Shown: one piece after another, positions 25,587 to 34,100 of the stretch
How positions within the stretch are numbered: position 1 is the stretch's first letter
Layout of the letters: each line of letters opens with the position of its first letter
NCBI RefSeq assembly: GCF_013868135.1
Contig: NZ_JACEMU010000005.1
Span: 1-64,000 of the forward strand
DNA: 64,000 nucleotides
Source of the DNA: Paracoccus sp. S1E-3
GTDB taxonomy: Bacteria; Pseudomonadota; Alphaproteobacteria; Rhodobacterales; Rhodobacteraceae
Direction of reading: 5' to 3'
Notes under the pieces: model-generated
What the model was told of the DNA's origin: nothing
Seen by the model: the letters and a program-made list of their open reading frames with translations, nothing else
Database searches by the model: none
Program-made: the position numbers and the translations under genes

Positions 25587-25689
25587 CCGCAACGGCCGCG
25601 CCTGCGTCGGCCGGCGCACGCGCAATCCCCGCGCCGATACCCTTCGAGGCGACGGTGACGATCGCGACCCTGTTATGAAGTGCAGCCAT
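25575..25689 (-). pseudogene. N-terminal fragment of a short-chain dehydrogenase
   Basis: The frame [38 protein letters not shown] is the nucleotide-binding beginning of a classical SDR (GxxxGIG motif, with a damaged first Gly: TVASKGIG). It ends after about 39 residues at the join with the MerR target gene. The ATG sits two bases after the stop of the alcohol dehydrogenase gene, so it was once the second gene of that operon. Confidence 0.7.
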
Positions 25690-25690
25690 G

Positions 25691-26722
25691 TCACTGCCCC
25701 TCCAGATCGATGACAATCTTGCCGAATGGGCCGCGATCGAGATGGTCGAGAGCGGCGGACAAGTCCGAGAACGGGTAGCGCGTGTCGATGACGGGCTTGA
25801 TCCCGGCCCGATCCGTGGCAGCGACCAGATCCTCCAGCGCGCGCCGGTGTCCGACGCCGATGCCGTGGACCTCGACATTCTTCAGCATGAGAGGCCCTAC
25901 CGGCGCCGCGATCTCGAAACCTTCCATCACGCCGATCTGGTAGATCTTGCCGTTGATGGCGGCGGCTTGAACGGCCTTGGCAAGGTGCGGGCCGCCGACG
26001 AGTTCGACGATGTGGTCCACGCCGTAGTCGCCGGTAAGGCCGTATACCGCCTCGACCCAATCCTCCGTCGTGCGGTTGATACCGTGATCGGCACCGAGCG
26101 CCTTCGCTCGCTCGAGCTTGTCGGCGCTACCGGACACGACGATTGCCTGCGCGCCATGCGCTTTGGCGATCTGGAGGGCGAACAAAGCCACGCCGCCGGT
26201 GCCTTCGACAAGAACCGTCTCGCCGGCATGAAGCCTGCCCTTTTCGACCAATCCGAACCAGGCCGTCAGTCCCGCGCACGGCAAGGTGCTCGCCTCAGCG
26301 TCCGAAAGTGTCTCCGGCGCCCGGACCAGCCATTCCTGCGGAAATGCAACATACTCGGCCAGAACGCCGGGGTGGACGCCTCCCAGCGTGCGATAGGGCG
26401 GCGTGCGCGCGTCGCCCAAGGGCGGCCCGTCGATCCAACCGGGCGCGAAAGTCGCGATAACCCGCTCGCCTTCAACGAAGCGGGTGACGTTCTCTCCGAG
26501 CGCCACCACGGTTCCGGCAAAGTCGGAGCCGGGCGTGAACGGGAATTCGAGAGGCAGACCCATGCCGCCCTCGATCACCAGCTTGTCACGGTAGTTCAAC
26601 GACACCGCCGCGACCTTCACCAGAACCTCGCCCGGCAGAGGTTCCGGAATCCGGACCTCCCGCAGTTCCAAGGCATGCCGGCCAATCTCACTCATCTCCC
26701 AACGTTTCATCGTTTGCGTCAT
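25691..26722 (-). CDS. Zinc-type alcohol dehydrogenase-like oxidoreductase (MDR family)
   Basis: A 343-residue medium-chain dehydrogenase/reductase. The GroES-like domain shows [20 protein letters not shown] and [20 protein letters not shown]; the Rossmann part shows [20 protein letters not shown] and [15 protein letters not shown]. The usual catalytic Cys-His-Glu zinc residues are not evident (NYRDK replaces CHTD), so it resembles quinone-oxidoreductase-like, NADP(H)-preferring members rather than a true zinc alcohol dehydrogenase. ATG 26722 follows AAGGAG. It is divergent from a LysR gene that has itself been cut. Confidence 0.88.
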   Translation of the reverse strand: MTQTMKRWEMSEIGRHALELREVRIPEPLPGEVLVKVAAVSLNYRDKLVIEGGMGLPLEFPFTPGSDFAGTVVALGENVTRFVEGERVIATFAPGWIDGPPLGDARTPPYRTLGGVHPGVLAEYVAFPQEWLVRAPETLSDAEASTLPCAGLTAWFGLVEKGRLHAGETVLVEGTGGVALFALQIAKAHGAQAIVVSGSADKLERAKALGADHGINRTTEDWVEAVYGLTGDYGVDHIVELVGGPHLAKAVQAAAINGKIYQIGVMEGFEIAAPVGPLMLKNVEVHGIGVGHRRALEDLVAATDRAGIKPVIDTRYPFSDLSAALDHLDRGPFGKIVIDLEGQ

Positions 26723-26821
26723 CGCAAGCTCCTTTGCAGTTGAGCGAGTGGTATATCGTTGAAACGAAGTTGCCGGTGGTGATAAGAATTCCGCTGATCG
26801 GTTCCTTTTGGATGACAATGA

Positions 26822-27580
26822 ATGGATGTTTCGCTGTCCGGCGTGGATGTGTTCGTCGCCGCCGTGGAAAACGGCAGCTTCGCGGCCGCCGCCGACCGGC
26901 TGCATCTCACGCGCTCGGCCGTCGCCAAGGCCATCGCGCGGATCGAGACGCGTCTTGAAGTGAGGCTGTTCCACCGCACGACGCGCAGCCAGAGCCTGAC
27001 CGAGGACGGCCAGATCTATTACGAGCGATGCGTCCGCGCGCTCGAGGAGCTGCGAGCGGGCGAAGCCGCGCTCGATTCCGGCCGGCGCGAGGCATCGGGA
27101 CGGCTGCGCGTATCGGTGCCCGTGCTGTTCGGGCGGCGCTGCGTCGCCCCTGTCCTCGCGCAACTGGCGGCGAACCATCCCAGGCTGGAGCTCGATCTTT
27201 CTTTCAGCGATCGACGGGTGGACATCGTAGAGGACGGCTTTGACCTCGCGATCCGGAATGGCGAGGTCGGTCCGGGTCAGGGACTGATGACGCGCACGAT
27301 CAGCCTCCAGCGTATGACGGTCTGCGCCGCGCCGGACTATCTCGCCGCTCACGGAACCCCGAAAACGCTCGATGATCTTCAAGCGCATCGCGGCGTCGTT
27401 TATGGCCGCGCGGGTCGCATCCAGACTTGGCAATTCCCGATCGAGGCGGACAGGCAGGTGCGCGAGGTGACGCCCCCGAACCGGCTTCGCTTCGACGACC
27501 TTGAGGCCATCGCGGATGCGGTCGAGGCCGGACACGGTCTCGCCTGGCTCCCCTGCTGGCTGATCAGGGACCCAATGCGA
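26822..27580 (+). pseudogene. LysR-family regulator, 3'-truncated
   Basis: About 252 residues of a LysR protein: DVSLSGVDVFVAAVENGSFA, LHLTRSAVAKAIARIETRLE, VRLFHRTTRSQSLTEDG, then the effector domain RLRVSVPVLFGRRCVAPVLA, FDLAIRNGEVGPGQGLMTRT and IADAVEAGHGLAWLPCWLI. At about 27577 the homologous sequence stops and the DNA continues as the antisense strand of a cytochrome P450 gene; the open frame persists by chance. The last 45 or so residues of a normal protein are missing. It is divergent from the oxidoreductase, its probable former target. Confidence 0.8.
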
Positions 27581-28249
27581 CAGCCCGGTATTGTCGGGCT
27601 GGCTGCGCACGCGTTCCAGAATCGGATCGACGATGCCGCGGATTTCGGCCTTGATGACGTCGGCATGCTGCTGCGGCTCGGGCACAAGGAAGTTGCCGTG
27701 CTCGTCCATCCCCTTGTTCACCAGCGCCGCGCCAAGGCCATAGAACCAGCGGCGCAACTGATCAGAGGGCACGTCCTTCAGCCCCAGAAAATCGCCCACC
27801 GCGCGCACGCTGACCGGTTCCAGATATTCGGTGACGATATCGCCGCGGCCCTTGTCCTTGATCCCGGCCAGCACCTTGCGGGCGATCGGGCGGACCAGAT
27901 CGTCGACATAGGCCGGCACCCGGTTCTTGCGCAGATGCGGGTCGATGAAGGACCGCAGTTCGGTATGCAGCTCTCCTTCCGAGGACAGCACGTTGCCCTG
28001 ACCGAACAGGCGCATATGCGCCGGATCGGAAGCGCCGTGGAAATGCTGGCTGTCCATCGCCACCTGCCGGACCTCGTTCCAGCGCGTGACCAGCCACATC
28101 TTCATCGAGGGCACCCAGGCGATGGGCGTATCCTCGCGCAGCCGGGCATAGATCGGATAGGGGTCGCGGCTAAGCTCCTGCTCCAGCAGCACGGGGTCGA
28201 TCTGCGCCAGCCAGTCGGGCGTATAACTGGTTGCTTCGGTAACTGTCAT
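27580..28249 (-). pseudogene. Cytochrome P450, N-terminal part only
   Basis: About 223 residues of a bacterial P450: YTPDWLAQIDPVLLEQELSR, DPYPIYARLREDTPIAWVPS, WLVTRWNEVRQVAMDSQHFH, NVLSSEGELHTELRSFIDPH and GDIVTEYLEPVSVRAVGDFL. The I-helix, the ExxR motif and the heme cysteine are all missing because the gene is cut at about 27580. The start has GGAGG five bases upstream. It follows a YciI-like gene by 40 bases. With the demethylase and dioxygenase debris at 15-16 kb it hints at a lost aromatic demethylation or ring-cleavage pathway. Confidence 0.8.
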
Positions 28250-28289
28250 CATCTCCTCCAAAATGACCGTGTGGCGATCCGGGGCGGCG

Positions 28290-28613
28290 TCAGGTCGCCG
28301 CCGCGCTGACCGCTTCTTCTTCGAGATACGGATTGCCGCGACGCCAGTGCCACGGATGGATCTCGACGGTTTCGAACAGCCCGGCCTGATTGTACGGGTC
28401 GGCATCGACAAAGCTTTGCGCCCCGGCCACGCTCTCCGCCTTCAACACGATGAGCGATCCCCGTTCGGTCCCATCGGGGGACAGAAGCGGACCGGACTGC
28501 AGCACCCTGACCCCCGGCGCGCCGCCGTCGAGATGGCGCATGTGGCGCTGTTTGGTCTGGGCGCGCAGCGCCTGCAATCCGGGTCGGTCGGCGGCGATGA
28601 CTGCAAGAAACAT
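28290..28613 (-). CDS. YciI-like protein
   Basis: A 107-residue ferredoxin-like (dimeric alpha-beta barrel) protein: FLAVIAADRPGLQALRAQTK, LQSGPLLSPDGTERGSLIVL and SFVDADPYNQAGLFETVEIH. The His/Asp pair of the YciI active site is seen in RHMRHLDGG and VDADPYN. It is placed upstream of the truncated P450 in the same direction and may have been a small isomerase or hydrolase of the same pathway. It appears intact. Confidence 0.8.
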   Translation of the reverse strand: MFLAVIAADRPGLQALRAQTKQRHMRHLDGGAPGVRVLQSGPLLSPDGTERGSLIVLKAESVAGAQSFVDADPYNQAGLFETVEIHPWHWRRGNPYLEEEAVSAAAT

Positions 28614-28614
28614 C

Positions 28615-28791
28615 TTAGGCCGCCCGGACAGGAATTAAGGTGCTGCCCGGTTTCTGGCCCAGGTCGGACAGGTCGGGGTCTTGCTGCCGAAGCGGCTGCG
28701 GTTGACCGGCTGCGCAACCGAAAACTCCAATCAACGAACTGCGCGCGGTCGCGAAAGACGACCATTGGCGGCCGAAATGCCGGTTTTTCAT
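28615..28791 (-). CDS. Small hypothetical ORF, probable fusion of fragments
   Basis: 58 codons with a GGAGG ribosome binding site: KNRHFGRQWSSFATARSSLI, GVFGCAAGQPQPLRQQDPDL and SDLGQKPGSTLIPVRAA. The C-terminal segment looks like the end of a larger protein, so an internal deletion is likely. The family is not recognised. It directly precedes the YciI gene. Confidence 0.3.
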   Translation of the reverse strand: MKNRHFGRQWSSFATARSSLIGVFGCAAGQPQPLRQQDPDLSDLGQKPGSTLIPVRAA

Positions 28792-29084
28792 GTTTTTCCT
28801 CCGCTTGCGACGAGAGGCGGGGATGCCGCCTGTGCCGATCGACAGCCTCCTCGCCATCGTTATGCGGCATTTATGACAGATCGGATGCAATACCATCAAA
28901 TGATAAAAGTGAGGCACATAATACCTAATTGGTATGTTTCGTGGCTGGGGTGCCTTGTCCAAGATAGGCCTGATGTTGGTGCGGAGACGGTTCCCCCCCA
29001 AAAGTGCAGACCAACGGCCAGCTTGCTAAGATCAACGCGGCGATCGAACGGCTGCTCGATCTCCTCGGAAGCGTTGGGGATGCA
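28792..29084. other. Intergenic debris
   Basis: No intact gene. AT-richer than its surroundings between about 28860 and 28970. On the + strand GQLAKINAAIERLLDLLGSV (29009-29070) resembles the coiled coil of a serine-recombinase zinc-ribbon region, which is only a weak suggestion. Confidence 0.3.
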
Positions 29085-29181
29085 CAAGGAAGCTGCCAAG
29101 ACTGACCGCCGTGAACAGGGCCGCCAGCCGCAGCGTCAGCCGCATCGGCGTGGCCGACAGAAGCTCGCGCCAGCGGTTCAT
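29085..29181 (-). pseudogene. N-terminal stub of a sensor histidine kinase
   Basis: ATG overlaps the stop of the response regulator (ATGA). It encodes NRWRELLSATPMRLTLRLAA and LFTAVSLGSFL, a first membrane segment, then loses homology. The periplasmic, HAMP and kinase domains are gone. This is the deleted partner of the adjacent regulator. Confidence 0.6.
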
Positions 29182-29849
29182 CCGTCGATCCGGTAGCCGG
29201 CGCCATGGACGGTCTGGATCAACTCGGTCGCAAAGGGCTTGTCCAGCTTGGCGCGCAACCGCGAGATATGGCTTTCGACCACATTGGTCTGCGGATCGAA
29301 GGTCAGGTCCCAGACCGCTTCCAGCAGCATGGTGCGCGTCTGCACCCGGCCCTTGCGGCGCAAAAGGCATTCAAGCAGCGCAAATTCGCGCGGCAGCAGG
29401 TCGATGTCGATGCCTGCGCGGGTGACCTTGTGCCGGATCAGGTCCATGCGCAGATCGCCGGCGGTCAGCACACTTTCATCCTCCCGCCAGGCCGGGCGAC
29501 GGCCCAGGGCACTAATCCGGGCCGATCATTCGCCAAAGGCGAACGGCCTGACCAGATAGTCGTCACCGCCCGCGTTCAGCCCCTCGATCCGGTCATCGAC
29601 TCCGCCGAGGGCAGTCAGAAAGATCGCGGGAGTCATGTTTTTGGAAGCGCGCAGGGTGCGAACCAGCGACAGCCCGTCGAGATCGGGCAGCATCCTGTCC
29701 ACGACCAGCACGTCAAAATCATTGGTCTGTGCGATGATCAGCCCGTCGCGGCCATTTCGGCACAGATCCGCGACGTGGCCTTCCTCCTGCAGGCCCCGTA
29801 AGATGTAATCGCGGGTGGTGCGGTCATCTTCGATCACCAGAATGCGCAT
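29178..29849 (-). pseudogene. OmpR-type response regulator with an in-frame stop
   Basis: The receiver domain (MRILVIEDDRTTRDYILRGL, VLVVDRMLPDLDGLSL, FLTALGGVDDRIEGLNAG, YLVRPFAFGE) is followed by TGA at 29526-29528. The same frame then resumes with SARISALGRRPAWRED and the winged-helix domain DLLPREFALLECLLRRKGRV, WDLTFDPQTNVVESHISRLR and IQTVHGAGYRIDG. One substitution from a Leu codon explains the break. In total about 223 codons, the normal family size. It lies between a PepSY remnant and the kinase stub, a typical arrangement for a locus sensing metals or envelope stress. Confidence 0.8.
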
Positions 29850-29912
29850 CAGGATACCCTTCTACGGCCGGCCCCGAAAAGGGCCGGCGATTTCGGTTGT
29901 CCGGGCGCGGTC

Positions 29913-30186
29913 TCAGCTCGCATCATCGGCGTCTTCGCCCTGCTCGCCCTGTTCCTGTCCGTGTTCGCCGGCGGCTTTCGTCATCGTGCCATCGGTCGAC
30001 ATGGCGAATTCTTGCGTGGTGCCGTCGGCATTGGCAAGCTCGACCTCGATCGGGCCCGGTTTGCCGTTTGCATGTCCGGCGCTGATCGCCATGACCTTGC
30101 CGGCGGCGCCCTGCTCGGCCTTGCTGACCAGTTCGGCCAGCGGCGCGCCAAGCTGGGCCGGGTTGACAATATCGCCAGTGACCTGG
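29913..30186 (-). pseudogene. PepSY-like exported protein, 5'-truncated
   Basis: The frame VNPAQLGAPLAELVSKAEQG, GKVMAISAGHANGKPGPIEV, ELANADGTTQEFAMSTDGTM ends in a Glu/Gln/Asp-rich tail (GEHGQEQGEQGEDADDAS). This resembles small PepSY-type periplasmic proteins encoded next to two-component genes. No start or signal peptide remains; the front is lost near 30186. Confidence 0.5.
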
Positions 30187-30294
30187 CCCCCACCGCGGCG
30201 GTTTTGTCGGCCAATGTCTGCGGCTGCCCGCTAATGCGCGCAATTGCAGTTTTTGGTGTCTGGTGTTGATGTGGCGTTGATGTAGAACGCGCAA

Positions 30295-30324
30295 AGGCCG
30301 ATGGTATGGGAATACCATCGGCCT
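30295..30324 (+). terminator. Strong hairpin, probable terminator
   Basis: A perfect 13-base stem (AGGCCGATGGTAT at 30295-30307 and its complement at 30312-30324) with a GGGA loop, followed on the + strand by ATCGTTTTGATATTTT. It sits in the 260-base gap between the PepSY remnant and the parE stop and could stop transcription from either side. Confidence 0.6.
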
Positions 30325-30447
30325 ATCGTTTTGATATTTTGGTTTTTGGTTGCGGGGACAGGATTTGTAAACTGTTTCGCAATGTCCAAAGCGATCATCC
30401 CGCCCTGCCTCACAATAGCAGCCTGAGGCCTTGCACGCAACGCATAC

Positions 30448-30762
30448 TCAACTGCGCGCCCTGCTCCGCCGAACCCAATCCGCCCCGCCGTAGCTTACCG
30501 CATAGATGAAGACCTCGCGCACGTCATCATCGACTGCGAACACCACGATGCCCTTTCGTCCGGCCGGGATCGCCCGAAGCCCCGGAGAGATCTCATCGCG
30601 TCTGCTCCCCTTGTGCGGGGTCAGCGCGAGACTGCGGATCACCTGTTCGATTTCATCAAGCTTGGCCGCAGCACTGGATGCTCCCGCATAGTCAGAGATC
30701 CATTCGGCAATCCAGTCGAGGTCGTCGGCTACCGAAGGATGGAAGCGAATGCGGTAGGTCAC
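30448..30762 (-). CDS. parE: ParE/RelE-family toxin
   Basis: A 104-residue toxin: YRIRFHPSVADDLDWIAEWI, KLDEIEQVIRSLALTPHKGS, EISPGLRAIPAGRKGIVVFA and VREVFIYAVSYGGADW. The pattern of a two-helix hairpin followed by a beta sheet with IPAGRKGIVVF fits ParE, which typically poisons DNA gyrase; the RelE mRNA-cleaving residues are not all present. Its ATG overlaps the antitoxin stop by four bases. Next to the Druantia-like helicase, it may help stabilise the defence island. Confidence 0.85.
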   Translation of the reverse strand: MTYRIRFHPSVADDLDWIAEWISDYAGASSAAAKLDEIEQVIRSLALTPHKGSRRDEISPGLRAIPAGRKGIVVFAVDDDVREVFIYAVSYGGADWVRRSRARS

Positions 30763-31025
30763 CTCTCACCAGATGCCAGGCGGGCGCGAGCCCGGGCGAA
30801 TACCTCATCACCATCAACGAAGGCATCGCGTGGCGTCTGCAGCCTGCTTCGGATCTCGTCGGCGAAGACACCGAGCGCGATCTCGCGCTCCTCCTCGTCC
30901 TGGATCATCTGCTCCAGCGCAGCCGCGACGAGCGCAGATTGCGAGGCGAAGACACCTGCCCCGACCTTCTCCGTCAGGAAACGGTGATGGCGGTCCGTGA
31001 AACTCAGCGTGGTTTTAACTGTCAT
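30759..31025 (-). CDS. parD: ParD-like antitoxin (ribbon-helix-helix)
   Basis: An 88-residue protein beginning TVKTTLSFTDRHHRFLTEKV, a beta strand and helix typical of CopG/ParD DNA-binding antitoxins, with VAAALEQMIQDEEEREIALG and an acidic-basic C-terminal tail that would wrap the toxin. The ATG at 31025 is used; a frame extension of four codons is possible. It is expected to repress its own operon and neutralise the ParE protein. Confidence 0.85.
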   Translation of the reverse strand: MTVKTTLSFTDRHHRFLTEKVGAGVFASQSALVAAALEQMIQDEEEREIALGVFADEIRSRLQTPRDAFVDGDEVFARARARLASGER

Positions 31026-31199
31026 GAAAGCCCCCACAGTATGACTACATCATACCTGAAGCAGCTTCGGACTCAATCCATTTCGACGAGCAGCATACAG
31101 CATACAGATGATCAATCTGCATTCATGAGCCGGACCTCCCCGAACACCCCACATGCTTCAATAGCAACTTCACCCCCGAGATTCCTTCACCATTCGCGC

Positions 31200-34100
31200 C
31201 TATGTTTTACTTATCGCAATCGGTGCGCCGGCCATTTTGTCCCCACTGACACCGAAGACCGCAACGGAGATCGCCCTGGCCTGCGCCGCTTCCGACGCAC
31301 TAAAATCATGCCGATGCACCCCATCGACTCGCCATCCTCCAAAGCCCTGATCAAGGTGGATCGTCAGTTGACGCCCATCTTTCAAGGTGATCGCCAGGCT
31401 TCTGTTATGCGCCATCTTTGCCTTTGTAAGCAGACGGACATCCGCTCCCGGCACCAGTTGGCACATGACCTCACGCCGCGCCGTGTCGGCGGGAAATGTG
31501 TCGTGAAGGAAGCGTGGCTCTTCTCGCGGCCTGCCAGCGAAGGCCAGCGTGATCTCCTTGCGGGCGTCACCTGCGCCCGGCGCAGATTTCAGCACCTCGG
31601 ACAAAAGCCGAAGCGTGTAGGGTGAAAGCAGATAGCGATCACTGTAAGATAAGCTTTGCACTCCGACAGACTGCATCGCTGCGATCTCCAGCGGAGCCTT
31701 TCCTGACAACCAGGACCAGAACCGCCGTCCAAAGCCAGAGGCAGGTCCATCCACATCTGTGCCGATATTCAAAAGATGGGCATTACCCACACCAAGTTCG
31801 ATCAGCTTCTGCACAGACAATTTTGCACCGATTGCCAACTCGGGTGCAGGCCCCATCAGCACCGGCGCTGTCGTCCCGCTTCCCCATTCAGCCCCCGGAA
31901 ATGCCTCTGGCGGCCCCATAACCGCGAGAGCCTCGCCACCGACACCGCAATCCAGACTGAGGAAAACCGGGGCATCGCCTGCCATCGGCAGCTGATCCAC
32001 GCGATGAAAGTCGGCTACCGATGACAAAGCAAAGATCGCCAGCTTGCGAGAAAGATCGAACCCAGCTACCGTCAAAGCTGTGGCTGGCAAGTGAATACGG
32101 GGGCGAACCCCGGCCTCCGACAACTTTGCAAGAAGCCGCCGCATCCGCCAGGAGCCAAAATCCCACTCCCCCGGATCGCCATGAAGCCAGATGTCTAGAG
32201 AACGCAACCGCCCTGATTGCAACCGCTCGGCGACGAGATCTGTAGCGCTTCGACCCGCCAACCTCGTCCGGGGTCCAAATACCTGCTCACTCGCATCCAG
32301 GGCCAACCGCATGCGCAACGCCTGCGCCAGATCGCGCGCACCGGGCCGATTAAGAACAATATCACGCCGGTTGAGATCAGGGCGCAGGATGCACGACGGG
32401 CAGCCCTTGCGGCAGCCGTCCGGACAATCCAGCAAAACAAGAGCGCGGTCGAGACAGGCCTCCAGCATCGACGGCTCGGCCATACGCGCAACAAGCCCTG
32501 CCCCGCCGGCAGCCCGATCATGGAGGAACAGCGACAGGCGCGCATCCTGTGCTGGCCCGGTCGAACGATCCGTCGCCGGGCCGATTTCGTCCGGCTCGAC
32601 CCCCAGTCTCTCGGCCAGTGCCTCACGCAAAGCCGCAGCCAGGGCTAGGACCGCTCCGGCAGCAGGGTCGGCAGGCAGCTGCCATTCCCAAACATCTGTT
32701 CGCATGATCTGGGCCAGATGCACATTGTGCTGAATGCGTCCGGGCGTATTGGCCGATGGACAATACCCATCATGGGTCAGCTTCAGTCGGCGCCCCAACA
32801 GCAACGGCCGGTGAGAACGCATCGTCTTCGACGTGACAGTGGGGATGCCCGGCTGCGGCCTCGGCTCCGCCTCTGCGCGCCCACAATCAAGACAGATGGC
32901 GAATCCACCCCCCAATGGCCCCGCCACGGAGGGTGCCACCAACCCCGCCGGATCTGCGCGCATCCGCCCGACGCCATCGCCAAGCGCAATCCAGTCACCA
33001 CCATGGGCCGAAAGGCGCAAGGGATCGGTTTCAACATGGGCAAGATTTTCATAGCCGACATGGGCAGGTTTAGCCCCGAGGAAACCGGCAGGCCGCAGCA
33101 CCTTGCGATAACTCAGACCGCTGTGTCCACAGCGCGGACAAACAGCGGGTTCGCCTGCTTCAAGGTCAAAAGAGTGACAGGCCTCGCAGGACCACAACGT
33201 GCGCAAATCCTCAAGCCTCGAGGCATCTGTGCCTGCCTCCCACGCCGGTAAGATTCCTTCCGACTGGTGAACAAGACCATCAATCACCAGTTCCGCGCTC
33301 GGTGCATATTCCCGGATCGCCTGATCAAGCGGGCGCGATGCCGTGCCACGGCGGAGGTGGCTGGTTCCCTCATCCGCATCAGCTGGACTCTGGGACAGAT
33401 TGGCGAAGGTCACCACATCGGTCGGGAAGCCATAGGCCGGCGTAAAGCCGCGCCGTGCCAATTCTCCAAGCAAGAACTCCCCTGCAAGACGCCGCGCCCT
33501 GAGTTCCATTGCCTTGCGTGCATCTTTGTCAGCTGCCGCCTCCGCACCTTCAAGCAAAGTGCGATGTTCGGTGCGCCAACGCGAAACCAGACGCTCGAAC
33601 GCATCATGGCATTGCGCGACAAGCGCATACACCGGGCGAGCCTCGAGGCATGTGCCCATAACCAATGGCGCGATCCGGCTCGCCTGCGCTTCTCCCCACG
33701 CGCCGGCAAGCGCAATCAAGAAGGCGTCGGCCATGGCCTCGGGAAGAGCCGGCAGATCGGCCGCCTCCCCTGCCCCGAGGAATGCACCGATGCTACCCCT
33801 GACGTCCTGTCCGCCGTTCCCGGACAGCCATGCCGTCAACAGGGCGGCGTTGACATGGCGCTGCACCAGCGAGGGGCTGTCGAACCAGACCTTCGGCGCA
33901 ACGATGGGTCGGCGCAGGAAATCGGCCGGGCTTTCGAAAACCCGGCGATCAAGTGGCAGGTCACGGCAGAAGGTCAGGGTAAAGGCCCAGGACTCCCCCC
34001 GTCGGCCGGCCCGGCCCGCACGTTGCCGATAGTTCGAAAGCGCGGGCGGCACGTTGGAGTTTACCACCAATCGCACATCAGCGATATCAACCCCCATCTC

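Noticed and set aside
26722..28411. Single huge fusion protein of P450 and alcohol dehydrogenase on the - strand (25691-28411)
   Set aside because: The middle part is antisense of a LysR gene. The oxidoreductase has its own ATG and ribosome binding site at 26722, and the P450 part ends near 27580.
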